Assembly (NCBI GenBank): GCA_027943335.1
Contig: BSBK01002054.1
Coordinates: 570,501 to 634,500, forward strand
Reading direction: 5' to 3'
Source of the DNA: Chamaecyparis obtusa
Taxonomy: Eukaryota > Streptophyta > Pinopsida > Cupressales > Cupressaceae
Length of the DNA: 64,000 nucleotides
Below, one piece after another: positions 12,541-24,807 of the stretch; position 1 is the first letter of the stretch; every line of letters starts with the position of its first letter. Under the pieces are notes generated by a model that saw only the letters and a list, made by a program, of their open reading frames with translations, was not told where the DNA came from and searched no databases. Both the position numbers and the translations under genes were made by a program.

Positions 12541-13897
12541 GTAGTTTCATCGCAACCTATATGAATTTGTGAAAGGGTTTTAGAAATATTCAAGCAAATG
12601 CATTTTGTAAGGCCAAAACTTTCTAACTGTTGGTAGCTTTCACTATTCTAATTCTAATCATATCAGAATTTTAGTCAAATGAGACATAAACCAAGCACGC
12701 AAACTGTTTGACAGAATGCATTAACATTAGTTGGTCTCATCAGTTGCATTGATTGGAGGATATAAACAAAATGAATTTGTAGCAAATACTTTAAAAGCTT
12801 CCATCAAGAGGTGGAAGGAACTGTTTCGTTTCCAACCCAAGCCTGAAACAGTGATGAAAATGTAAAGAAAACCGCTTTGGGTAATGAAAGATGAAAGAGC
12901 ACCATTAAAGGCCAAAGGAAGGTGAATTTGAAAAACAAAAGGCCTGGAAGAATACATGAATCAATGGTGAAAGAAAAATACTATAAAGAGGAGTTGTGGG
13001 AATGAGTGAGGTGTGTGGGGCTGCAGATAGAGGTGAATGAGTAAATATGCAGGGTGAATAAAATATTTGTGTTGAAATTTTGCTTTGTGAATGAATTCAG
13101 TTTGAAAGCAGAGAGTCTTGCAGATATGTTTGTGTTTTCGAGTTTTGAAGTTGTAGATGCATAATTGAAGGCATTTATGAATGAGAATAATTTAGTTCCA
13201 TTTTGTTGCAGTCGATATAGTTTGTTTGCGACTTGTGTTGAGTTTTTGTAGGCAAGTGTTTCTTTTACGTCATTGTGTAAATAGGAGGTTGGGGGAGGTA
13301 AAATGTTTACTTTTACCTTGGTTCCAAAAGAGAAAAGGAGCTGTAAATTTTAACAAGATGAGTTGAGCAGAATAAAGTGTGTACTAGTTGACCAACATTA
13401 CAAGGAGTTGGTTCTTGAGTACAAACAATAGGTGCCCAGCCAATCTCAGGTGAATTTGTTGTTTGTGTGTTTTTGGTAGTGTTTAGAATGTTTAATGAGA
13501 GATAAGTGGTGAAGTATGCATGCATGACACGTGAAATAATGTGTGGTGCATCAATGGGAAGGTGCAACACGGGGTAGTGTGTTAAAAGTTGAATAATGGC
13601 ATATGTGTATTAGGTAGTGATGCATTGCACTAAATGATGGTATAGGTTCATAAAGTGGTAGGGGAGAGGACCCAGTATTTGAGCACCCTAACTTTGCATT
13701 TCTCAAAATCCTACATAGAAATTTCAAATCCCTCCTATTTTTTTAGAACAACTTACTTGGCAAGTCTCCTCCTTATAACTAAGGTTTCAGGGCCACATCA
13801 TCAAATATGATGCCACATCACCATGCTTTTTGCAAGGTGTCCAAAACAGCCCCCCAAAAAAGAGAGGGCAATTCTCGTGCATTAGGGACACCCATAT
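12541..13897. other. Non-coding flank of the PPR fragment, copy 2
   Basis: Duplicate of 7016-8362. The former 148-codon minus frame is cut to 76 codons by a small indel, consistent with no coding constraint. Confidence 0.5.
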
Positions 13898-16800
13898 TGT
13901 AATGCCCACCCTAGCACTTTCATATTTTGGACTGATAGGATCATTACCTTATTATTTTGGATTATATATTTTGTTTATTTTAATTTCATGATGGGACATT
14001 TTGAGCATATTTTGGTTAATAGAACTATTTTATTAAAATAATAAATGATTTGGCATGAGATGATGTGTAGGAATATACTATTTGTGTAAATGATGCATTC
14101 TTGTTTTATATCATAGAATTATGGTTATTATGGAGCTAACCCTACTAATCCCACTATGCTTTGTTGACTACATTGTCTGATGTGCTTGTAGGATGAGGAG
14201 AGGTAATCATAGTTACTCCTATGGGAGATCCACACGATGTCGCACTCTCCCTCGTTGTTTGTCATTGTTTGTGCATATATATATACATGTTGGTGTATTC
14301 AGTTGGTGTTGCAGGATGCAGGTACTAGACATCGACTCCACTTGGCTACACAGGTTTGAGCGTGCTTTCAAAATCTTCGAACTATTGTTGTGTGGAGATT
14401 TTACCAAGTTACTCTCAAGGAATTCATGTTGACTTAGATTCATGTTTAGGAGGTCACCTTAGTTGGTGGTTTGCAAACAATGTTATGAATTTTGTATTGA
14501 AATTTATGCTTTAAGTTTGGATTTATATTATATGTGTGTGTGTGTGTTTCTATCTGCAATATAAATTAGATGTATATTATATATGTATATGTATATATGG
14601 GTGCACACATATATACCTGCATATATAAATATTATGAACTGTGTTTTACTTGCAAGTGTAATTGTACTTTTATGTTTAAATGATGGTTATTTAATAAAAA
14701 TAATAATAAAGTAAAATAAGGCTCTTTTCGGTAAAACTAGCTACCTAGGAGTTTTGAACCCGAGACCTCCTAGGAGTTAGGCTAGTTTATTTCCAATTGG
14801 GCTATGAGAGTTATTTGACAACTCTCGTGTTCCTGTTCTAGTTATGGTCTTCTTTAGAAGGATAAGTTAATAAAAATAATTAAAGCTTTTAAAGTTGTTA
14901 TGAGGATTGTTTAATTAAATTTCAACCGACTATAGTAGTTGGAGTAGTTGCTTCCCGTAAAGAAACTCCTCCAACCACATATAGTTTTTGATAAATTACT
15001 CAAATGTGAGGTGTTTACGGGGGATTGGATAAATTTAGGAGTTTTCTAGACGTAATGGTTTTGGGGTTTTCTGTATTTGCAATCATCATTCTGGTTTAGT
15101 GAGGGGCTTTTGGGTGATTGCCAGAGAAGGGAGGAATATTGGCTTCAGAAGGATTAGGGTAGACTTTTCCAGAGGGCATCCACTTCTCAGAGCTTGAAAG
15201 AGATTTGTTGTGGTGTGCTCAACCTTGGAAGGGATTCTCCACAGGACTCCAAGTAGGATCTAAAACTAGGAAGAATCACCTTCTTGCTTGTGTGTTGTCC
15301 TTGTGTGTGTATATGTTGAATATTTATTATGTTCTTGTGGTCATGAAGCTATTGTGATTATAGGAATTATTAGATTGTTTATTTGGTTGTAAAAGAATAT
15401 TGCATACGAGAAGTTTTAATAAGTGTACCTTTAAGATTTCTTCTCCAAATATCTTCCAAGAAATTTTATTATTGATTCTGTGATTTTAATTTGGTGTATT
15501 TGTCTGTGTATGTGTGGTTTAGGGAGGTTTAGGGAGGGTTAGGAATGTATAGGAAGATTTGTAGGGAATTTTTCCTTCTTGTGGAACATGCATATTTTGA
15601 TTTCACTTCTTAGTATTTGATCATTTGTTTATGTTTTGGGATTTATAGTGAGTTGGAGAGGTGTTGTGGATGTGGTACTGAGGTACCTAAACTAGGTATA
15701 CCTCAAGGAACCTTTCCCAGGCACTGTCCACACTTTATACTTTCAATTTCAGGCAATTCTGAGAACTTTTATGACACTTCTCGTACGAGCAAACAACCCT
15801 GAACCTATTTACTCATACGAGTATGTATGGATACTTGTATGGGCCTATGAGAATACTTATAGGGCCCTATGAGAATACTCGTATGGGATTTATGGGGTCC
15901 TAGTGGTCCAATCTAGACATTTTTGGACTTGGCGTTTAGTATGTGACTCTCGCATTTGGTTCCTGAGTCTAGTCTGCATCTTTTCACACCTATGAATGTC
16001 AATTCCATGCTTAGGATGTTTTGTTATGTTGTGTATAAGGCATCTTGTACTTGATATTTCTTTTCATGAAAGTATTTGTACATGTGATAAGGCTATGACT
16101 CATTCTGAGGGCCTAAGAGCACAAGAGAGTTCATTAGACCTATAAAACAGACCATTTGAAGTGTATTCTTGTTATTTTGGCTTGTGTTTGGATAGGGGAC
16201 TAGGTACCCTAGGTGAGTGGCTCACCATAGGTATTAGAACCCAAAGTGGTTGCCAAATGATCCTATAGGTGATTTTGTAATCAAGTGATAACCTTAATAA
16301 TTAACTTGGGAAAGGGGGTTTCAAAAGATAATAAAATATATGTAATGTAAGTCCACATAGACCCGTTGGAGTACTGGGACCATGGGTAACTGCCAGGGTG
16401 GATCATTCACATAAAAGGGGACTGAGGTTACATGGTTGCTAGGGTGGATCCCAATGTACAGGCTGTGTGATGACACTCACCTAAACCTAACCTTTGTGAA
16501 TAGTATGATGATATATTTTTTATGTCTTTTATTTTGGAGTTAAGTGAATGGTTTGTATTATCTTAGGTTTCTCTAGGCCTTGTGAGTACCTTGGTTCTAT
16601 CTCCTAGCACGGGGGGTGGAACTTCACTAGTTTCACATGGTTGGGTGGTAAATTTCTTTCGAGGTATTGTTCATGGTTTGTGGCTTGGGTTTGATTCAGA
16701 TTTATGCAGTGATAAAGACTTCTCATTTTGTACCATGTACCATTTGTTATTTCAATGCACAAATGTAAAGATCTTTTGTAAGCCTTGAGGCCATTTGATG

Positions 16801-17323
16801 TATTTGTAATTGTAATTGTAATTTCAAAAACAAAGCAATGTAATCAGGAGTGATAGCTTTAGGAGTATTCAAGGGATGTTTATTTAAGGTTCACAAGTTG
16901 TATCGAAGAAATGCGATCTTTGTATTCTTTACTTCATCTCTCCTATGATTGAAATGGAAATTAAGATCTCTAATGTGAAAAGATTGATTATATTGTGTAA
17001 AGGCTAGTTATTCAATATGTAGATAGGAAGAATTGGAAATGAAATGAAAAGTAAAGGATATATTCGTTTAGTTAGGAATGAAACAATACGATCTTCTCTT
17101 TCTTTTAATTTTTAAAGTATGCAAAGTAGAAGAAAATAAATCAATTAGTTAATGGAATGCAATGGTTTTAATATTGGTAAAATTCAATGAGGGAACCTTT
17201 AAGGAAATGTTCATTTGTAGATGTAATCAATAAGATGCTAGTAATGTTTATAAAAAAAAAAATAGTTGTAATTTTGCTACTTAAGACTTGATTCCTTATG
17301 GGTTCCCTGGTGGGGACATTACA
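13898..17323 (+). repeat. Solo LTR, about 3.4 kb, copy 2
   Basis: Second copy of the solo LTR, with the same TGTAATGCCC start, GGGGACATTACA end and flanking CATAT (13893-13897) and CATAC (17324-17328). Because the imperfect target-site duplication is the same in both copies, this copy was made by segmental duplication and not by an independent insertion. The CGTATGG word array is at about 15800-15890. Confidence 0.75.
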
Positions 17324-17454
17324 CATACTTGGGCAAGTGATGTGGTATCACACGATTGGTTTCTTTTTAGAATAAGGGTCACATCTCATTCAATTCTGGG
17401 TAGTCACAACTTTAAAGTCAACAACTATTGGTACAATGTTGTCAAAAATATTGG

Positions 17455-18829
17455 ATATTAAATCAACAAGTGTGGATATTAAATTAACAACTACTATCAC
17501 AATCATTAGAACATCTTTAGGTACCATGTCCTCTCCCCTACAATCACACTGAAGGATGGTTTTAGTGCACTAAGGTGTGATGCAAATACACTTGGGGTAG
17601 CACAAGTGCATAAGAATAGCTTGATAGTTAGGAGTTAGAAAACAATGGCTTGATAATTAGGGGTTGGAAAAAAATGGGCTTCTAGTGGGGTCAACTAGGG
17701 TTAACCAAAAACTATGGGTTTTTTTGGAACTAGTTTGAATGAATGAATGTTGATTGTGACATTGTGTTGTATTAGACATTGATTATCCTTACATATTTTG
17801 GAATAGACTTTGGGAGATCAATTGAGACCCTTAATCTCTCCATTCCCAGAGGACCTTGCAAAATATTCTTGCATTTCCCTTGCACATGCTAATTGCATAC
17901 CATTTGATGATGATACTTTAGAGGAGTTTGAGTATATTACATGTCTTACATGTTTCAATGGATCAAAGGCTCTTCTTCGAGTTCCTCTTCCTCACATTGA
18001 GACTCAATTTGCATATTTTGTTGTCATCGATTAACTTGGGATTACCACATCCATGGCCACTATTAATTCAATGCAATAGGATGCATATCTTCTTCCAAAC
18101 ATGGATTCTTAGTATTCATATCTTGGAAACATATAATTCTTGTTTATGGACTCTCATATTAGAGATTTGGATGATTATCTTGAGGTAATTCATCTCCTCT
18201 TTTTGACAACCACATCATCATTGATTTTCCACCATCTTCATCACCTTTGCAACTTGTTCTATAGTAGTCTTCATAGGTTTCTAGATTGGCATCATTTCAT
18301 TTGGACAATTAGATATTTGAGCAGTTTTTGTGACACACATCATGAGGTTTTTCTCCCATTGCCTTTCACAAAACAAATATATTTTACCTTGGCCATTAGA
18401 TTTATTTCTCCCCAAGGGGAGGAACATAGACCACCACTCTTGGATCATCGTCAACATTCATCTTGGAGCCTTCATTATTGGCATTGGAGATCTATCCTTC
18501 TTGGGGTATACATGACCTCTTATTTTCTCTCCTATGGAGAGGTCTTGATTGAATTCATGTAACCTAATCAGTACTTGGGGGGACATGTTGAGTCTCACTT
18601 TCATGTCACATGCACACCTTTTACATCCATGTATATTTTTTTTCTCTTTTGGGGATGAGTTTTTCCCCATGAGGTTCTCCTTTTCTTTGGATATGAGAGA
18701 TTGCACTTGTTTGTACTTGGGTAACTCATCAGGTCGTGTTGTTGGAACTCATATTTCATGCATTCATGTATCCATGTTTGCTTTCAAATTTGGGGTTTTT
18801 AGCCTCTCTCTAAGTTAATCATAAAGGGG
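17455..18829. other. Repeat-derived DNA, probable 3' internal part of a Copia-like element
   Basis: No gene is seen. The part at about 18600-18720 resembles 23860-23970: both hold a tract like CCCATGAGGTT followed by TATGAGAGATTGCA. The second copy lies just upstream of a purine tract and Copia LTR, so this copy is likely the same internal 3' region. Frames of 60-140 codons here are unsupported. Confidence 0.4.
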
Positions 18830-19228
18830 TGTTAGAGTAATTGGTTGATTACCTAATTAATTAATTAATTAACCATCACTTAGGTCCCCTTCACTTAAGC
18901 TAAAATTAGGAGTATTTTTTTCTTTTATTAGATTGAGCTTTACTTAGCTCAAGTTGTCTTATAGGATAAGATGATGACACTTGTCACACTCCAATTTAAC
19001 CATCATCTAGGGCTTAGATTTGGGGTTTATTTATCCTTTCATAAGGATTCGTCTTTCATTATAACCATTCTTTTTTTTTTGTTTATGCATAAATATGATA
19101 CTCAATTTGATTAAATCTATTTTGCATGGTCTCTATTTATGACATGTATCTTTCTTGGAGGTGATTGTTAGGATTTATGGGGTTCAATCAATGATTCTAA
19201 GTTCAATTTCTAGAAACCATAAAATATT
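18830..19228 (+). repeat. Possible LTR remnant after a purine tract
   Basis: The sequence AAAGGGG directly precedes TGTTAGAGTAATTGG, which fits a polypurine tract and 3' LTR start. The far end is not defined; another LTR (19229) follows at once. Low confidence. Confidence 0.3.
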
Positions 19229-19715
19229 GTTGGTGTAATTAAATATATTTAATTACACTTTACTTAAGCTTACTTAGGATAATGCATTTCATAGTAATTT
19301 ATATATGAGACACTTAGGAGTTTGCACCTATATTAGCACATGGTGTAGGAGATATTTCACTTTAGGTGGTAATAGTTATTATCACATTCCGCTTTATGTG
19401 TGAGATCCACCTTTAGTGCACATATCACATTATCATCTTCCACATACTTCATTGCATAATGGAAGATGATTCACCTTTGGTGGACATGTGATTCCACCTT
19501 GTATGGGTGATAACTTATCTTCTCCTTATCATAGTCTCTTATTTCCTTGCCTATATTTATTATAAGCATGCCTATTATGAACATTTTAATTATATCTATT
19601 ATCAATAATACCATTCTTGCATCTCAATACAATTATCTTGCTATTCTCTTGTGGAATTTATCTTGGTCTTTTATTTGATTCTAGGGGTGGTGTAGAATCA
19701 CCTAAAATACTAACA
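19229..19715 (+). repeat. Copia-type LTR (487 bp), plus strand
   Basis: Starts TGTTGGTGTAATTAAATA and ends ACTAACA, followed at once by TGGTATCAGAGC, the initiator-methionine-tRNA binding site used by plant Copia elements. Two more copies of the same LTR lie at 23011-23496 (minus) and 24061-24731 (plus, with an insert). All share blocks such as CTTTAGGTGG and a CACCTTTGGTGGACATGTGA segment. Confidence 0.8.
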
Positions 19716-19727
19716 TGGTATCAGAGC
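19716..19727 (+). other. Primer-binding site (initiator Met tRNA)
   Basis: TGGTATCAGAGC directly after the LTR end. This is the standard plant Copia primer-binding site and fixes the LTR as a 5' LTR on the plus strand. Confidence 0.85.
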
Positions 19728-21838
19728 TCTCAAGGTGTGAAAACTCATTATCAAGAAAATTTATCTTGATCTAACTGTGGGTGCTAAATAAGACTATTTA
19801 GGCATCATCATTGCATCCATGAGGTTAGTCCAATGAATTTTGACTATATATACACCTATATTTGGATAAGATTGTTTTTGTAACAAAAGAAAAATTTAGT
19901 CAGAGGACCATTTGGCCCCTCCCCAATTTGCGCAGCACAAAATTTTATTTTCTATCATTATTATTTCTACAAAATTTAATCAAATCTAGGTGTATTTAGG
20001 TGATCTAGACATATTTGGTTAGCTTTATTTTATAGTCTGCACATGGTTGGTGTTTTCCTTCCTATTGGATCATGTTGGTGTTCTCTAGTCAGTAGGGATT
20101 GGTAGAAAATGTAATGGCTCGACTGATATCATTGATTACAGTAACATGTTTTCCAAAGATTGGCTCTCTATAGCCCCATATATCTCCTACCGGATTGGCC
20201 TTTATTTGTTTTGTAGACCCTTATCTAATAGTTTTCTCATCTATCTGAAGACTACTAGATTGTGAATCACACAATGGATAGATCTTAATTGGTTGGCATT
20301 CATATTGATTATCGAATTAATCCATCTGTATTGGTGAAGACCCGTGTGGTGATTCCTTCATTTGATTGAGATCACTGGTGTTGTGCAATCGACAACCTAA
20401 ATTCCTCTGATTTTGGCCAGAGTTTACTGAGATAGCTCAGATTCGTACTTGGTGGATGTTTTGTGCAGAGGCATGCTGGGAAAAAATTAAATTTGGAAAA
20501 AGTAAGCCAAATTTGACTATTTAACACTTTTCTAGTCTAGAAATAAATTGTTAGTGTGATGTTTACTGTCCACAAAATTCATAGTTCGGACTTCTATTTG
20601 CCAAGTTTGAACACCACTTTCTCTGCAGATCAAACATCATATTTAGGCTCTATAGAAGTCGACATCATTGGTTTCCCTTTATATAGATTAGTTCCATTGT
20701 TCATTATGGATGGGTTTCATGGATGTTGTCAGGTGATACAATTTGTAGCACATTGACGAGACCCTTTCTTCTTCACACGAGGTTCTTGGAACAGTTTGTG
20801 ATTAATTCACTGGTGGAAGCTTGATAAAATATCTGTGGCATCTATTATGTCATAGCAGTCTAGCTTGAGTGCAAGAGGCTTCTTTGTGGTCTAGATTGTA
20901 TTGAGACCAGTGTGCATGAGCCCAAATTGGAGTTTAAGAGGTAGTACATGTTGATGATGTTTCTTCCCGCATTCCATTTGGAGCGACTTGATTGAAGATT
21001 TGGAGAACATACATTTTGGGACCATCATTTGTTGTGCATGTTGAGTTTGTAGAATTTTGTAGCATAGATCTAGCTTTAAGAAAAAAATAAAACAATACTT
21101 GCAGAAATTAAAATAGAGCTGCACAAAATAAAAATATGAATGATTACATTGTGTTCAGTTGATTAAAAAAATTAGATTTACAATGACTAAATAACTATAA
21201 TGACTAAAGTTACGAAGGAAATGAAGGTAGATCACAAGATGGATGAAGAGTCAACTAACAGTTCTCCTTAGTTAGCTTATACAAAAGGAAGGGCATGCAC
21301 AACAAACTTCACCATAACTCATACCAAAGTCCACCATTTCAGATCCATGATTAATCGAGCACATTTAGAATTGACAGAGATAAAACTACATGTTTTCACT
21401 GCTAATACAAGTGGTTGCATATGTTAACACCCCCCCTAATTCTAACTAAGGAGACAAAAAAGAGGAAAGAGGGAAAACCCAGTGGGAATAAACCCCCCCC
21501 CCCCCCCCTCAAAATCTACAGTAATAGAGATCCAAAGATAATCTTTTGTGAAAAGAAAAGTGTGGACATCTGTCAAATGAGAACTACCATAGTATGAAGA
21601 GACTCCTTTGAAACCAAGATGAAGATCAAAATCAATCTTCATGAGTTCCCCCAACGACACTACTCGAACTATGAACAGATGAAAAAAAGACAAAATATCT
21701 GTCAATCGAAGATACGTAAGACAATAATCTGCATATGTGCTCCCAAACAATGAATAGATGGAAAAAAAATGCAAAACATCTATCATTAAAGGATGAAAAT
21801 GACACATAAATATGTACTAGTGACCCTAACGACACTAC
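19728..21838. other. Copia internal debris, no intact gene
   Basis: The stretch contains no recognisable Gag, integrase or reverse transcriptase. Near 21425-21432 a CCCCCCC tract reads on the minus strand as a GGGGGGG purine tract followed by TGTTAAC, which resembles a Copia 3' end. A C-rich run at 21491-21508 is simple sequence. Confidence 0.4.
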
Positions 21839-22186
21839 TCAACCATGCAAGAATAAACCGCTAGTTGAAAATACAAGTGCAACTACAAGTTCTAGACCTT
21901 TTGGGAGTGGACGGACATGAGGATCTCCATACATTTCCCAAAGAAAAATCCAAAGATCAAGAATAGTATTTGTCTGATCTTCGTAGTCATCAAGGGAATC
22001 CATAACATCCATATCCATATTCCAATATATCACATTAAGAAATTTTGAGTAAGAGTTCCAATCGAAAGGACTAGTAGGTCTATACTCATACAAATAGGGA
22101 AATAGGTTATGCTCACTAAGATGAGCAAGAACCAATTCACTCCATTTATTATAGTTTCCTCTTGTCAACCTAATTAAACCATCCAT
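21839..22186 (-). pseudogene. Copia-type Gag N-terminal fragment
   Basis: A 115-codon frame begins MDGLIRLTRGNYNKWSELVL and continues with LSEHNLFPYLYEY and NVIYWNMDMDVMDSL. The N-Y-x-x-W-S core followed by a hydrophobic helix is typical of the Gag domain (UBN2/DUF4219 type) at the start of plant Copia polyproteins. It lies about 0.8 kb downstream of the minus-strand LTR and primer-binding site at 22999-23496, as expected for gag. No protease, integrase or polymerase follows, so it is a fragment or a non-autonomous derivative. Confidence 0.6.
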
Positions 22187-22998
22187 GATGCACTTCTCAC
22201 ATGAAACAATGAGATCAGAAAATCAATGCACCCCTCAAAATGCAATGAATCAAAGAGCCACTCCAAAATAGATGATTTTGGCACTTTATATATAGTCCGT
22301 GTACAATTGCCACTTGCCAAAATGAATCAAAGTGGACTTCTGATTTTGATGTTTACAACAGAAAATATGAAGCTATAGTAGACTCAAACAAATAAGACAC
22401 AAGACCACTCAAGGATCCAACAAATTACAAGTGCCAAATATAGGCCAAAATAGACCAAATGTTGAAAGTACTATGTCCGCTCAATATTTCTCCAAATTGA
22501 TACTAGATCTGGAAAGTAGACAAAAAATCATGCACTTTAAAAAAAATTGCACTTGAAAATGTGTACGTATGAGCCTGAACGAAGCCTCTAAAGTTGCAAA
22601 ATTTAGGATTTGCAATGTTTAGAAAATATTAGGAACAGAGATCAGAAACTACCTGCAACATTGTGTAGATCGTGAAATTGTACCACAAAAAAAAAAATTG
22701 CTTGAAAAAAGGAGTCCGAATAACTGAAATATCGTTGTCCGAAAATCATTTCTGAAATTATTTTTTCTAAATCACCATCGCTGCACCTTGAAAATTCAAA
22801 TGGATCTAGATTTGGCTTAAGATGCCTACTTTGGATGAAATAAAATTTCATTTAGGGTTTTTTGGACCTCCTCAATGTGATGCCAACCTCTGATTTGCAC
22901 CAATAAGCTCCAATTTTGACCTGCAAAAAAAACCTCTCAAAAATAGGCTATACAATGACATTCATATCACTCTAATACCATGTAAGAATTTTGATATC
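22187..22998 (-). other. Leader between minus-strand Copia primer site and gag fragment
   Basis: Non-coding. The primer-binding segment is partly repeated: a decayed second copy (CTCTAATACCATGTAAGAATTT) lies just left of 22999, ending near 22990. Confidence 0.45.
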
Positions 22999-23010
22999 GC
23001 TCTGATACCA
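22999..23010 (-). other. Primer-binding site, minus-strand Copia
   Basis: Plus-strand GCTCTGATACCA is the complement of TGGTATCAGAGC and abuts the minus-strand LTR end CTTACA. Confidence 0.85.
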
Positions 23011-23496
23011 TGTAAGAATTTGCCTAAGGAAAAGAATGAAAATGCCAAGATCTAGAAGCTCAATTGATAGCACAAGAGAGAGAAATATGATATGATCAAT
23101 TGAATTGTTCAATAATGATCAATAATGAAATAGATACAAAATTAACTGAATGAATACAAAGTATATGTGCCTAAATATATAGGTAATGCATGATAACTAG
23201 GAGAGATGCAAATGATAACCTATCAACTAGACAAGGTTTAATCACATGTCCACCAAAGGTGGGTCATCCTCCATTGTACATCAAAGTATGTGCAACATGT
23301 GCAAATTAAATGAGATGATGATAATGTGATAAAAGAACTGGAGGTGGATCTAACACTTAAAGTGAAAATTCTCCTACACCACGTGCTAAAATAAAATGTG
23401 AACTCTTAGGTGTCTCAATGAAAACTAATATGCAAATGCATTATCCTAAGTAAACTTAAGTAAAATGTAATTAGTGAATATTTAATTACACCAACA
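23011..23496 (-). repeat. Copia-type LTR (486 bp), minus strand
   Basis: Read on the minus strand it starts TGTTGGTGTAATTAAATATT at 23496 and ends CTTACA at 23011 before the primer-binding site. It is the same family as the LTRs at 19229 and 24061 but in inverted orientation, so the three copies can form inverted pairs. Confidence 0.8.
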
Positions 23497-24060
23497 AGCT
23501 TGATGATGTGATGGATTCCTTGAGCTTGGAGATACCTATTCAATTTTAAGAGATGCATATTTGGAGATCTTCCTCCTTTCATTTGGATATGGATTGGTTT
23601 GTATGATCATCATCATACTTCATTTGGATTAAACTTCCTAGTTCCTATCCAAAATGGGAAGCATTCCTATATTTGTACTTGGTATATTTTCTTCCTAAGG
23701 GGACACATGTTACTTGTAGGCATAAGATTCTCTTTTGTTTGCAAGTAAACTTCATCAACATTAGAACTTCTTCATTATGGGGGGATATCATGTCTCCTTA
23801 TTTCCTTCCTATGGAGCGATAATTGATTATATATACATGATGTATATAGTCACTGGAGGGTCTTGAGTCCTCCATCCATGCATCTTGTTTTCATATTTAT
23901 TTTTGGAGGGGAGTTTTGTCCCATGAGGTTTTCTCCCTTTCTCTTTTTTATGAGAGATTGCATTTCTTTCATTGCATTTTCATATTGTACATGGGTACCA
24001 AACATGGCCAAGTATCTAGGACCCATCTTTCATTGTGAGTTTATGGGAGAGGGAAGGGGG
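23497..24060 (+). other. 3' end of a plus-strand Copia internal region with purine tract
   Basis: Non-coding. It ends in a 16-base purine tract GGGAGAGGGAAGGGGG (24045-24060) immediately before the LTR at 24061, the normal plus-strand priming arrangement. The part near 23860-23970 is related to 18600-18720. Confidence 0.6.
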
Positions 24061-24731
24061 TGGAGGTGTAATTAAATATTCCTAATTACACTTAAGTTAA
24101 TTACTTAGGATAATGCATTGCATGGTAGTTTGAATATGATACACCTAAGAGTTTGCATCTATATTAGCACATAGTGTAGGAGAAATATCACTTTAGGTGG
24201 TAATAGTTGTTATCACATTCCACTTTATATGTGAGATCAAAACTTTATTGGTGAACCCGGCCCGACCGCATCTAGATTCTATACGTAACATGGGTGGGTG
24301 GCCCCTACTATTCTATGTCGGCCACTTCTACAGTCATGTTTGTGAGAAAAATGATCAAGTTAGATAGGGTTTATTAGGGGAATTTCTCAAGGTCACTTCA
24401 CTAGCCTATGGAGCCAGACCTTTAGTGCACATATCACATTATTATCCTCTTCATCTCGCACATACTTCATTGTATAATGGAGGATGATCCACCTTTGGTG
24501 GACATGTGATTCAACCTTGTCTGGGTGATAGTTGTTATCTTCTCCTTATCATAATATCTTATTGCCTTGCCTATATAAGAAGACCTACTATATATATCTT
24601 AATTACATGTCCATTATCAATAAATATCATTCTTGCATCTTAATGCAATTGTCTTGTTGTTCTCTTGTGGAAGTTATCTTGGTCATTCATTTGATCCTAG
24701 AGGTTTTGTGTAGTTACCTAAAATTCTAACA
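24061..24731 (+). repeat. Copia-type 3' LTR with a 179-bp insert
   Basis: The LTR starts TGGAGGTGTAATTAAATATT after the purine tract and ends ATTCTAACA. Without the insert at 24239-24417 it is 492 bp, matching its relatives (486-487 bp). It may pair with the 5' LTR at 19229 as one 5.5-kb element, but the flanks (ATATT before 19229, AATAC after 24731) do not match, so this is not shown. Confidence 0.75.
24239..24417. other. GC-richer foreign insert inside a Copia LTR
   Basis: The LTR sequence is continuous in its two relatives but is broken here after GTGAGATC and resumes at ACCTTTAG with loss of one base. The insert contains GAACCCGGCCCGACCGCATC and is richer in GC than its surroundings. No flanking target duplication is seen. 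It looks like filler DNA captured at a break, possibly of organelle origin; source unknown. Confidence 0.6.
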
Positions 24732-24807
24732 AATACCTCTATCATATGTACTAAATACTCTATTGCTTGGTGATTCGTAGATTGTAAAGTAGCTAGGATG
24801 AGTCAAA

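Larger units (their letters stand above)
6511..17454 (+). repeat. Head-to-tail tandem duplication of a 5.5-kb segment
   Basis: Unit 1 is about 6511-11962 and unit 2 about 11963-17454. Both begin with AAAATATA...TATAGACAACACAC and end with TTGTCAAAAATATTGG. The copies agree over their whole length with scattered substitutions and small indels; unit 2 has about 40 extra bases near 12095-12135 and a 30-bp local duplication at the junction (11963-11992). Each unit contains a PPR-like pseudogene and a 3.4-kb solo LTR with the same target-site duplication, so the LTR inserted first and the locus duplicated later. Confidence 0.85.

Noticed and set aside
15515..15550. Interstitial telomere repeat (TTTAGGG-like words)
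   Set aside because: Only two imperfect units are present, and the same spot in the other LTR copy (about 10005-10030) differs. Too short to call.
8363..17323. A complete LTR-internal-LTR retrotransposon with 3.4-kb LTRs
   Set aside because: Each LTR has its own matching target duplication (CATAT/CATAC), and the supposed internal sequence also occurs outside the LTRs at 6511-8362. A tandem duplication with a solo LTR explains this better. An integrated circular dimer was considered and set aside for the same reason.
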